DNA from: CAZFOB01 sp964520325
GTDB lineage: Bacteria; Actinomycetota; JAICYB01
DNA length: 64,000 nt
Assembly (NCBI GenBank): GCA_964520325.1
Contig: CAZFOB010000010.1
Coordinates: 62,001 to 126,000, forward strand
Direction of reading: 5' to 3'
Shown here one piece after another: positions 8,151 through 16,131 of this stretch. The notes beneath the pieces were generated by a model. It did not search any database, was not told the DNA's origin, and worked only from the letters and a program-made list of their open reading frames with translations. Position numbers and translations under genes: made by a program. Each line of letters opens with the position of its first letter. The first letter of the stretch is position 1.

Positions 8151-8209
8151 GCCCGGGCGGCTGACCGCCTGAGGGCGGCGTCATGCTAGCGCAACGGGGT
8201 TGCGCTCCT

Positions 8210-8494
8210 TCAGGCAGTCTGTGCCGGGTCCCCCCTGAGGTAGGCCGGATAGATCTCCGGCAGCCGCTCACGCGGCTCGGTCGCGCGAAGCAACGCGATG
8301 ACCACCCAACTCAAGCCCCACGCGGCGCCGACCGCATGTCGGAAGATCGCTTGATAGGCGTCGAGCGACGTCCGGTAGTCGTCGCCGAGTTCCTTCAAGA
8401 GCCTGGTGGAGCCCTCGATATCGGCGAACAGGCACGTGATCGTTCCGCTCGGCAGAGCCGTCCGCGAGCTCCCCGCCTGGGTGCGCATCGTCAC
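8210..8494 (-). pseudogene. Remnant of a class III adenylate/guanylate cyclase-type regulator
   Basis: The 94-residue frame begins like the N-terminus of a class III nucleotidyl cyclase (LPSGTITCLFADIEGSTRLL), with the first metal-binding Asp. After ~55 residues it leaves the family pattern and stops; the second metal Asp and the rest of the catalytic domain are absent. The tail (LSWVVIALLRATEPRERLPE) may come from another part of the original gene joined by a deletion. It compares well with the intact cyclase-LuxR protein at 57324-59561. The 430-bp gap between the two nuo operons contains only this remnant and the copy-1 promoter. Confidence 0.6.
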
Positions 8495-8539
8495 GAAGCG
8501 TAGCGGGCGGCTATGGGCCGAACAACGTCGAAAGACGCA

Positions 8540-10012
8540 TTAGCCCGCGAATGTTGCGGCTTGCTCGGCGATACGCAGGAAGAACTGAGGAGCCACGCCG
8601 ACGGCGATGACGATCGCCGCGCACACCCCGAGCGCGACCCGCAAGCCCAGCGATCGGTCGAGCGGCATCTCGTCGGCGCTTGCGTCGGGACTCTGCGGCT
8701 CCGGCGGATCCTGCATGAACATCACCACTGCGACCCGGATGTAGAAGAAGGCCGAGATCACACTCGCAGCCACGGCCACGACCGCGAGCCAGGTGTAGTT
8801 GCCGCGTATGACGGAGAAGAAGACGTACCACTTGGCCCAGAAGCCACCCGTTGGCGGGATACCGGCCAGCGAGAAGAGGAAGAACGCGAACAGAGCCGCA
8901 GCCGCCGGACGCCGGACACCGAGGCCCGAGTACTTCGCGAGGTGCACGCGCTCACCGCCACCCTCTTTGAAGAGCATCACGCACGCGAAAGCGCCGATCG
9001 TCATCGCGGTGTACACCAGGAGGTAGAGCAGCGTGGCCGCCACCCCGCTCCGGCTCGCAACGACCACGGCGATGGCGATGAACCCCGCGTGGGAGATCGA
9101 GGAGTACGCGAGCATCCGTTTGACGTCGGTCTGCGCGATCGCGATCGCCGACGCGAACAACAGCGTCAGGACCGCCATCACAGCAAGAACCGGCTGCCAG
9201 TCCCAGCGCAGATCACGCAGGGAAACCGACAGCACCCGGACGATCGCCGCGAAGGCTGCGGCTTTCGTGCCGCCCGCCATGAACGCCGTAACGGGCGTGG
9301 GAGCGCCTTGGTAGGTGTCCGGTGTCCACATGTGGAACGGCACCATCGCGGCCTTGAAGCCCAGGCCGACAACGAGCAGCGCGACGGCAACGCCGATCAG
9401 CCGAAAATCATCGAGCCCACCAGAAGCGGCCATCGCGCGCACACGCAGCAGATTGGTCGTGCCGGCGCCGCCGAACACGAACGCGATGCCGTAGAGAAGG
9501 AACGCGGACGCGAACGCGCCGAGCAGGAAATATTTCATCGAGGCTTCTTGCGCTTCCAATCGCTGTCGCTCGAATCCAGCCATCACGTAGAGCGCGAGCG
9601 ACAGGAGCTCGATCGAGAGGAACACCATGATCAGATCGGTGGAGATCGACAGCAAGGTCATACCCGCCGTCGACAACAACAGCAACGCATAGAACTCCGC
9701 GCGATCGAGCGCTCGCTCGCGGAGGTAGCTGGGCGCGATCAACGTGGCAAGCGCAGCGGCCAGGAGGATCACGACACGCGAGAACACCCCGAACGGATCC
9801 TGGACGACCATGCCTCCCATCGCGAACAACGGCGGCTCGCTCCACTGCTGGATCGCGAAGAACGCCGACGCCGCGATCGCGATGAAAGCGATCACGGCGA
9901 GGTGGACACCTCGCTGCTGCGGCTTGGCCGAATCGAGGAGCAGCAGGAAGATGGCGCCGCCGACCAGTGCCATCTCGGGGAGAAGCGTCGTCCAGCTCTC
10001 GACGCCCGGCAT
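8540..10012 (-). CDS. nuoN: NADH-quinone oxidoreductase subunit N (complex I copy 2)
   Basis: This 490-residue antiporter-like membrane subunit is the last gene of the 14-gene nuo operon. Typical elements are FLSIELLSLALYVMAG with the conserved Glu, GLGFKAAMVPFHMWTPDTYQ with Lys and His, and SISHAGFI. The ATG at 10012 overlaps the nuoM TGA as TGATG; the much longer open frame upstream lies within nuoM and is rejected. It ends at TAA 8540. Confidence 0.95.
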   Translation of the reverse strand: MPGVESWTTLLPEMALVGGAIFLLLLDSAKPQQRGVHLAVIAFIAIAASAFFAIQQWSEPPLFAMGGMVVQDPFGVFSRVVILLAAALATLIAPSYLRERALDRAEFYALLLLSTAGMTLLSISTDLIMVFLSIELLSLALYVMAGFERQRLEAQEASMKYFLLGAFASAFLLYGIAFVFGGAGTTNLLRVRAMAASGGLDDFRLIGVAVALLVVGLGFKAAMVPFHMWTPDTYQGAPTPVTAFMAGGTKAAAFAAIVRVLSVSLRDLRWDWQPVLAVMAVLTLLFASAIAIAQTDVKRMLAYSSISHAGFIAIAVVVASRSGVAATLLYLLVYTAMTIGAFACVMLFKEGGGERVHLAKYSGLGVRRPAAAALFAFFLFSLAGIPPTGGFWAKWYVFFSVIRGNYTWLAVVAVAASVISAFFYIRVAVVMFMQDPPEPQSPDASADEMPLDRSLGLRVALGVCAAIVIAVGVAPQFFLRIAEQAATFAG

Positions 10013-11496
10013 CAGCGCTTCTCCGTCACGCGTTCGACGACGTTCTGCACAGCCGGCTCCATGCGATCGAGGAACGGACGCGGCCATACGCCCATCACAA
10101 CGATGAGTACAACGAGCGGCGCGAGCACCAGGCGCTCGCGCGGGGTGAGATCCTTCAGGACACGGTTGTCGTCGTTGGTGATCGGACCGTGGAACGTGCG
10201 CTGGGTCGCCCACAGAAGGTAGACCGCACCGCCGACGACACCGGCGGTACCGAGGATCGCCGCGAGCCGGTTGGCTTCGAAGGCGCCAAGGAAGATGAAG
10301 AACTCTCCGACGAAACCGTTGAGGGCAGGCAGGCCAAGAGAGGAGAACGCCACGAGGAGGAAGACTCCGGAATACACCGGCGCGACCGCGGCGATACCGC
10401 CGAAGTCCTCGATGGCGCGCGTGTGCCGTCGCTCGTAGAGCATCCCGACGAGAAGGAAGAGCGCGCCGGTTGAGACGCCGTGATTGATCATCTGCATCAT
10501 CGAGCCTTGCGTCCCCTGCAACGTGAAGGAGAAGAGCCCGAGGATCACGAACCCAAGGTGGCTCACCGAGGAGTAGGCAACGAGGCGCTTGAGGTCGGAC
10601 TGGACCGCGGAGACTGCGGCTCCGTAGATGATCCCGATCACCGCCGCCGCCATCATGTAGGGCGCCGCCTCTTGTGCGACCTGTGGGAAGAGGGGGATGG
10701 CGAATCGGATGAAAGCGTACGTCCCCATCTTGAGCAGGACGCCGGCAAGGATCACCGATCCGGCCGTAGGCGCCTCTGTGTGTGCGTCCGGGAGCCACGT
10801 GTGGAACGGGAAGATCGGCACCTTGATGGCGAACCCGATCGCGAACGCCGCGAACAGCCAGGCTTGAACGCCGAGGCCGAGTTGCGGAGCAAGCTCGAGG
10901 AGCCGCACATAAGAGAAGGTGGGTCCATCGGCACGAGTGGCGATGTGAAGCGCGACGACCCCGATCAGCATGATGAGACCGCCGGCGAGTGTGTACAGGA
11001 AGAACTTGATCGTGGCGTAGATGCGGCGTTCGTAGCCCCACACCCCGATCAGGAGGTACATCGGGATCAGCACCGCCTCCCAGAAGACGTAGAAGAGCAG
11101 CATGTCGAGCGCGATGAAGACGCCGACGATCGCCCACTCGGTGAGCAGGAGCGCGATGACGTACTCCTTGACGCGCGTGTTCACACCGCCGGAGGCGAGG
11201 AAGCACACCGGGAACAGCAGCGTCGTCAACAGAACGAGGAAGATCGAGATCCCATCGATTCCGAGGTGGTAGGAGATCCCCCAGTCCTTCACCCAGTCGA
11301 GTCGCTCGACGAGCTGGAAGCCGGCTTCACCAACCCGGAATCTGGCGAGCACGACAAGGGAAACCGCGAATGTCGCAATGGAGACGATCAGCCCGATGCG
11401 TTTGAGGAGCGCGTCCTCACGTGGTGCGAGCGCAACGAGGAGCGTGCCGGCCAGCGGGAGGAAGAGGAGCAGCGAGAGCAAGGGGAAATCGCTCAA
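10012..11496 (-). CDS. nuoM: NADH-quinone oxidoreductase subunit M (complex I copy 2)
   Basis: This 494-residue proton-pumping membrane subunit has FYVFWEAVLIPMYLLIG with the conserved Glu, FAIKVPIFPFHTWLPDAHTE with Lys and His, and AYSSVSHLGF. Its length is normal. The ATG at 11496 overlaps the nuoL stop as ATGA. Compared with the partial copy-1 NuoM, the same segment reads DLVLFFVFWELVLVPMY, so the copies are clearly different sequences. Confidence 0.96.
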   Translation of the reverse strand: MSDFPLLSLLLFLPLAGTLLVALAPREDALLKRIGLIVSIATFAVSLVVLARFRVGEAGFQLVERLDWVKDWGISYHLGIDGISIFLVLLTTLLFPVCFLASGGVNTRVKEYVIALLLTEWAIVGVFIALDMLLFYVFWEAVLIPMYLLIGVWGYERRIYATIKFFLYTLAGGLIMLIGVVALHIATRADGPTFSYVRLLELAPQLGLGVQAWLFAAFAIGFAIKVPIFPFHTWLPDAHTEAPTAGSVILAGVLLKMGTYAFIRFAIPLFPQVAQEAAPYMMAAAVIGIIYGAAVSAVQSDLKRLVAYSSVSHLGFVILGLFSFTLQGTQGSMMQMINHGVSTGALFLLVGMLYERRHTRAIEDFGGIAAVAPVYSGVFLLVAFSSLGLPALNGFVGEFFIFLGAFEANRLAAILGTAGVVGGAVYLLWATQRTFHGPITNDDNRVLKDLTPRERLVLAPLVVLIVVMGVWPRPFLDRMEPAVQNVVERVTEKR

Positions 11497-13379
11497 CGCA
11501 ACCCCGCTCGCAGCACGACGTAGAAGACGATAAGCGCGGCGCCGCCGAAGATGCCGAGCGCGTAGCTCCGCACAAGTCCCGACTGCAACTTACGTGCAGA
11601 CGACGCGAATCCGCTCACCACGCCGCCGGCTCCATTGACCACACCGTCGATGATCCGGCGGTCGACGATGCCGGCGAGGAACGACGCCCCGAGACGGAGT
11701 GGAGAAACGATGACGGTCGCGTAGATCTCGTCGACGAAGAACTTCTGGCGTACGAGCTGATTCACCGGGCCGAGTCGCAGAGCAACCGCGGCGCGGCGCT
11801 CGAGGTCGACGCCGTAGACCCACCAGGCACCGAGCACCGCTACCGCCGCCAACGCCCACATCACCACGACAACCCCGATGGGCTCCGTGTGCTCGGCGTG
11901 ACCGATCACCGGCTCGAGGAAGCTCGAGAGCAACCCGGCGCCCGGAAGTCCCGCCGGAAGGTTGAGTACACCGCCCACCGCAGCAGCGGCCGCGAGAACG
12001 GCCATGGGCAGGATCATCACTGTCGGCGACTCGTGCGGATGAGTGCCTTCGGACCAGCGCGGCTTACCGAAGAACGCGAGGATCATCATCCGGCTCATGT
12101 AGAACGCGGTGCACGTCGCAGCGATCGCTGCGACGACGAAGAGCGCGGTGTGTCCTTCCGTCCACACCGCGGCCACGATCTCGTCCTTCGAGAAGAATCC
12201 GGAGAACGGGACGATGCCGGTGATCGCGGCCCACCCCACAGCCATGACGACAAACGTCTTGGGGATCGCCTTGCGCAGGCCACCCATCCGGTCGAGGGCT
12301 GTCTCGCCACCGAGCGCGTGCATCACCGAACCCGCCGCGAGGAACAGCAGCGCCTTGAAAAACGCGTGCGTGATGAGATGGAACATCGCGGCGCCCGTCG
12401 CACCAACACCAGCCGCGAGGAACATGAAGCCGAGTTGACTGATGGTCGAGTACGCGAGAACACGCTTGATGTCGTCCTCGGCCATCGCGAGGATCGCCGC
12501 GTACAGCGCCGTCGCGACGCCCACCACCGCGACGACGGTTCCGGCGGCTTCGGCGTAGTGATAGAGGGGGTTGAATCGGACGACGAGGTACACGCCGGCG
12601 GTGACCATGGTCGCGGCGTGGATCAGTGCCGAGACGGGGGTCGGACCCTCCATCGCATCGGGCAGCCACACGTAGAGCGGAAGCTGGGCCGACTTCCCGA
12701 CCGCACCGGCGAACAGCAGGAGCGCCGCGATGACCGCCGTCGAGTGCGCGATCCCGCCCTCGGCAGCGGCCCGGTTGACGTCGGAGATCTGCAGTGAGCC
12801 GACGGCCGAGAAGATCACGAAGATGCCGATGAGCATCCCGGTATCACCGACACGAGTGGTGATGAACGCCTTCTTGGCCGCCGTCGCTGCCGCCGGACGT
12901 TCGAACCAGAACCCGATCAACAGGTAGGAGCACGCGCCCACGAGCTCCCAGCCCGCGTAGAGCAGAACGAGGTTGTCCGCGAGCACGAGCAGAAGCATCG
13001 AGAACACGAAGAGATTGAGGTAAGCGAAGAACCGCGGGTAGCGGGGGTCGTCGTGCATGTACCCGTGGGAGTACACGTGGATCAAGAAACCCACCCCGGT
13101 GACCATCAACGCCATCGATGCCGACAGCGGGTCCCATCTCAGGTCGACGGGCACCTGGAGCGAGCCGATGTTCGCCCAGTCGAAGAGGTGGACGGGGATC
13201 GAGCGGCTCCCAGCCGGCATCGCCATCAGGCGCAGAAGTGACGCGCCGGCCGCGACGAAGGCACCCGCGACGGCGGCCGATGCGACCACGCCCGAGCGTC
13301 TGCCCACCCGCTTGCCGTTGGTGAGGAGCAGAAGGGCACCGGCGAGCGGAGCTGCGAGGATCAGCGGAACGGACGTCAC
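11493..13379 (-). CDS. nuoL: NADH-quinone oxidoreductase subunit L (complex I copy 2)
   Basis: The 628-residue antiporter-like subunit has WELVGACSYLLIGFWF, ITTRVGDTGML, and LPDAMEGPTPVSALIHAATM with the conserved residues. The C-terminal lateral-helix region is present. The start is taken as GTG at 13379, preceded by GGTGAG and five bases beyond the nuoK stop. An ATG 14 codons further upstream would lie inside nuoK and gives a non-membrane N-terminus. Confidence 0.94.
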   Translation of the reverse strand: MTSVPLILAAPLAGALLLLTNGKRVGRRSGVVASAAVAGAFVAAGASLLRLMAMPAGSRSIPVHLFDWANIGSLQVPVDLRWDPLSASMALMVTGVGFLIHVYSHGYMHDDPRYPRFFAYLNLFVFSMLLLVLADNLVLLYAGWELVGACSYLLIGFWFERPAAATAAKKAFITTRVGDTGMLIGIFVIFSAVGSLQISDVNRAAAEGGIAHSTAVIAALLLFAGAVGKSAQLPLYVWLPDAMEGPTPVSALIHAATMVTAGVYLVVRFNPLYHYAEAAGTVVAVVGVATALYAAILAMAEDDIKRVLAYSTISQLGFMFLAAGVGATGAAMFHLITHAFFKALLFLAAGSVMHALGGETALDRMGGLRKAIPKTFVVMAVGWAAITGIVPFSGFFSKDEIVAAVWTEGHTALFVVAAIAATCTAFYMSRMMILAFFGKPRWSEGTHPHESPTVMILPMAVLAAAAAVGGVLNLPAGLPGAGLLSSFLEPVIGHAEHTEPIGVVVVMWALAAVAVLGAWWVYGVDLERRAAVALRLGPVNQLVRQKFFVDEIYATVIVSPLRLGASFLAGIVDRRIIDGVVNGAGGVVSGFASSARKLQSGLVRSYALGIFGGAALIVFYVVLRAGLR

Positions 13380-13383
13380 AAGC

Positions 13384-13833
13384 TCACCACTTGAGCAGCG
13401 TGAGGTCGTCGACGTTTGCACTGTTGCGTCGGCGGAAGATCGAGACGATGATCGCGAGCCCGACCGCCACCTCGGCCGCGGCGACGATCATCACGAAGAG
13501 CACGGCGACATGGCCGTCGACGCTCGAATGCATCCGTGCGAAGCCGACAAATGCGATGTTCACCGCGTTGAGCATCAGCTCGATGCACATGAACAGGATC
13601 AACGCGTTCTTGCGGACCAGCACTCCGAAGGCACCCGTCACGAAGAGCAACATCGAGAGGCTCAAGTAGTGGGATGTCGTCGCTTGCTTGCCGGCAAACG
13701 CCACAGCCACAGCAAGGATCAGGAACACAGCGCCGATCGCGATGAGGGGCTTTCGCCGCCGGCGGGCAACCCGCACCTCTTGCGGTGCGGTCGGGGCCGG
13801 GGCGTCGGTGATCGGGGGCGAGGCGTCGGTCAT
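13384..13833 (-). CDS. nuoK: NADH-quinone oxidoreductase subunit K with extra N-terminal helix (copy 2)
   Basis: The last ~98 residues match ordinary NuoK, with both membrane glutamates in MCIELMLN and AAAEVAVG. In front of them is a ~50-residue extension: a Pro/Ala-rich start, an RRRRK patch and an additional hydrophobic segment (PLIAIGAVFLILAVAVAF). NuoK is normally ~100 residues, and the copy-1 version is 99. No better internal ATG/GTG sits exactly at the family start, so the extension may be real, giving four helices. Alternatively translation could begin at an internal codon. Confidence 0.88.
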   Translation of the reverse strand: MTDASPPITDAPAPTAPQEVRVARRRRKPLIAIGAVFLILAVAVAFAGKQATTSHYLSLSMLLFVTGAFGVLVRKNALILFMCIELMLNAVNIAFVGFARMHSSVDGHVAVLFVMIVAAAEVAVGLAIIVSIFRRRNSANVDDLTLLKW

Positions 13834-13835
13834 GG

Positions 13836-14339
13836 TCAGGGCATCTTGCGCTTGGCGAGCATGAGGATGCCGAGCGTCGCGACGAGCAGGAGCAGACCCG
13901 TCACTTCGAACGGCAGCAGATAGCGCTGGAAGAGTAGCCCTCCGATGAAGTCGGCCGTGCCGAAACCCTCGGGAGCCTCAGGCATGGCGCGGCTGAGCGC
14001 TTTTGAATTGAGTGCGAGAGCGAGACTGACGACGAGCAAGAGCGCACAGATACCGCCGAGGGCGACCTGGCGCGTTTGCAGGCCCCGCGGCTCGTTCAGC
14101 ACCTCGGTGCGATCCACGCCGAGCAGCATGATGACGAAGAGGAACAGGACCACGATCGCACCGGCGTAGACGATGATCTGAGAGACGAAGAGAAACTCGG
14201 CCCCCAAGGCCAGGAAGAGCACGGAGACCGAGAGCAGGTTCACGACCAGCAGCAGCGCAGCATGAACCGAGTTGCGCTGGACGACCATGGCGATTCCGGC
14301 GCCGAGCGCGAGCGCTCCGAAGATGATGAAAAGGGTCAT
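13836..14339 (-). CDS. nuoJ: NADH-quinone oxidoreductase subunit J (complex I copy 2)
   Basis: The 167-residue membrane-arm subunit carries the family segment FVSQIIVYAGAIVVLFLFVI. The start ATG at 14339 overlaps the nuoI stop as ATGA; the longer open frame reads through nuoI and is rejected. The stop is two bases before the nuoK ATG. Confidence 0.95.
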   Translation of the reverse strand: MTLFIIFGALALGAGIAMVVQRNSVHAALLLVVNLLSVSVLFLALGAEFLFVSQIIVYAGAIVVLFLFVIMLLGVDRTEVLNEPRGLQTRQVALGGICALLLVVSLALALNSKALSRAMPEAPEGFGTADFIGGLLFQRYLLPFEVTGLLLLVATLGILMLAKRKMP

Positions 14340-14998
14340 GTCGGATCCTCGCCGGCCCGGCTGGGCTCGCGCCATGATGCTTGCGGGAGCCAAACAACCG
14401 GAACTTCGACGCCGGTCCCGCTCGGCTCCCCGGGCGCATGGAGCGAACCGACGCCGGGCTGCTCCATCTCGGACTGCGGAAGGATCACCGGGTCGCCGAT
14501 GTAGCCGTGCTTGCTCCATTCGGCGTTCGGCGGCGCCGCGAGGAGTTCTTCCTTGCTGTAGACCATGGAACTTCGCGAGTTCGACGTGAACTCGAAGAAC
14601 GTCGTCATCGTGAGCGCGTCGGTCGGACACGCTTCAACACACAAGCCACAGAAGATGCAGCGGAGCATGTTGATCTCGTACACGGCCGCGTAGCGCTCGC
14701 CCGGTGAGACCGGGTTGTCCTTGTCGTTCTCGGCCCCCCACACGAGGATCGCGTCGGCCGGGCACGCACCGGCGCACAGCTCGCATCCGATGCACTTCTC
14801 CAGTCCCGCGCTTGGACCACTTTCGTACCGGTTGAGGAGGTGTCGTCCGTGCATGCGACGCGGCGGCACTTTGCGCTCGAACGGGAACTGCACCGTATCG
14901 TCCGGACGAACAAGCATGTGCTTGAGAGTGATCCACATGCCTTTCGCCAACGCGACTACGGCATCGATCGGAGACTGACTCACCTGCTTCTGGCTCAT
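14336..14998 (-). CDS. nuoI: NADH-quinone oxidoreductase subunit I (complex I copy 2)
   Basis: This 220-residue 8Fe ferredoxin-like subunit has two C-x2-C-x2-C-x3-CP motifs, at Cys69/72/75/79 and Cys114/117/120/124. The C-terminus has a modest tail but not the Ala/Pro-rich extension of the copy-1 protein. ATGA overlaps link it to nuoH and nuoJ. Confidence 0.96.
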   Translation of the reverse strand: MSQKQVSQSPIDAVVALAKGMWITLKHMLVRPDDTVQFPFERKVPPRRMHGRHLLNRYESGPSAGLEKCIGCELCAGACPADAILVWGAENDKDNPVSPGERYAAVYEINMLRCIFCGLCVEACPTDALTMTTFFEFTSNSRSSMVYSKEELLAAPPNAEWSKHGYIGDPVILPQSEMEQPGVGSLHAPGEPSGTGVEVPVVWLPQASWREPSRAGEDPT

Positions 14999-16131
14999 GT
15001 CGAGGCCCGATCGGGTTCAGGCTGCTCCTCGTCTTCCGATCCGCTTCGTCGTGTCGGGAAGAACATGCTGATCACGATCAGACCGAGCAGAGCGCCGACG
15101 ACGTAGAGGATGACCCGGCGGATGTCGATGACACGTGTCGCCGCTGAGAGCGGTATCCACACGAGGCCGACCGGGATCAGCAACTTCCAACCGATGTTCA
15201 TCAGCTGGTCGTAGCGAAGCCGTGGCATCGATGCGCGCAGCCAGAAGAACAGGAAGATGAACAAGCTCGTCTTCGCAAGGAACCACACGGGTGGCCAGAG
15301 CGCGGGAAGGAAGTTCGGCGTCAGGACTTCGATGGGTTGCCATCCGCCGAGGAAGAGCGTGACCGCCATCGCCGAGATCGTGACGATGTGCATGTACTCG
15401 GCCATGAAGAACATCAGGAACTTGATGCCGGAATACTCGGTGTGGTAGCCGGCAACGAGCTCGGTCTCTGCTTCGGGCAGGTCGAACGGCGCGCGGTTGG
15501 TCTCGGCGACCCCCGCGATCAAGAAGATAAGGAACGCCGGGATCTGGGCACCGATGAACCAGCCATCCGCTTGCGCCTCGACGATGCCGCGCGTCGACAG
15601 CGTCCCGGCATAGAGAACGACAGGGACCACGGAGAGTCCCATCGCGATCTCGTAGCTGATCAGTTGCGCGCTCGAACGAACAGCACCGATCAGCGGATAC
15701 TTCGAGCCGGCCGACCAACCCGCGAGCGCAACGCCGTACACGGCGATCGAACCCATCGCAAGGAAGAAGAGAACTCCAACGCTGATGTCGGCGACCTGCA
15801 GGACGACATCGCGTCCGAAGATGTGGATCTTGTCACCGAAGGGGACCACGGTGAATCCGAGGAAGGCGGGAACGGCGGAGATCATCGGTGCGATCGGGTA
15901 CACGATCTTGTCTGCAGCCAGGGGACGGATGTCCTCTTTCATCAGCAGCTTCACGCCGTCGGCGATCGACTGGAGCAACCCGAAGGGACCGGCCTGGTTT
16001 GGGCCGATGCGCGACTGCATGTCGGCCAGGATCTTGCGCTCGGCCCACACCACGATCGCCAGCAGGACGTTCAGGAGCAGGAAGACGACTACGCACTTCA
16101 CAGCAACGATCGCGATGTCGACTCCGTCCAT
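14995..16131 (-). CDS. nuoH: NADH-quinone oxidoreductase subunit H (complex I copy 2)
   Basis: This 378-residue subunit forms the quinone chamber. Canonical motifs are present: RIGPNQAGPFGLLQSIADG, ETNRAPFDLPEAETELVAG and YHTEYSGI. The C-terminus ends in a charged cytoplasmic tail. The ATG at 16131 overlaps the nuoG stop as TGATG. This is the conventional form, in contrast to the divergent copy-1 NuoH. Confidence 0.96.
   Translation of the reverse strand: MDGVDIAIVAVKCVVVFLLLNVLLAIVVWAERKILADMQSRIGPNQAGPFGLLQSIADGVKLLMKEDIRPLAADKIVYPIAPMISAVPAFLGFTVVPFGDKIHIFGRDVVLQVADISVGVLFFLAMGSIAVYGVALAGWSAGSKYPLIGAVRSSAQLISYEIAMGLSVVPVVLYAGTLSTRGIVEAQADGWFIGAQIPAFLIFLIAGVAETNRAPFDLPEAETELVAGYHTEYSGIKFLMFFMAEYMHIVTISAMAVTLFLGGWQPIEVLTPNFLPALWPPVWFLAKTSLFIFLFFWLRASMPRLRYDQLMNIGWKLLIPVGLVWIPLSAATRVIDIRRVILYVVGALLGLIVISMFFPTRRSGSEDEEQPEPDRAST

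Noticed and set aside
8513..10222. A 569-codon plus-strand open frame opposite nuoN
   Set aside because: Antisense to nuoN, with highly charged low-complexity translation and no recognisable domain.
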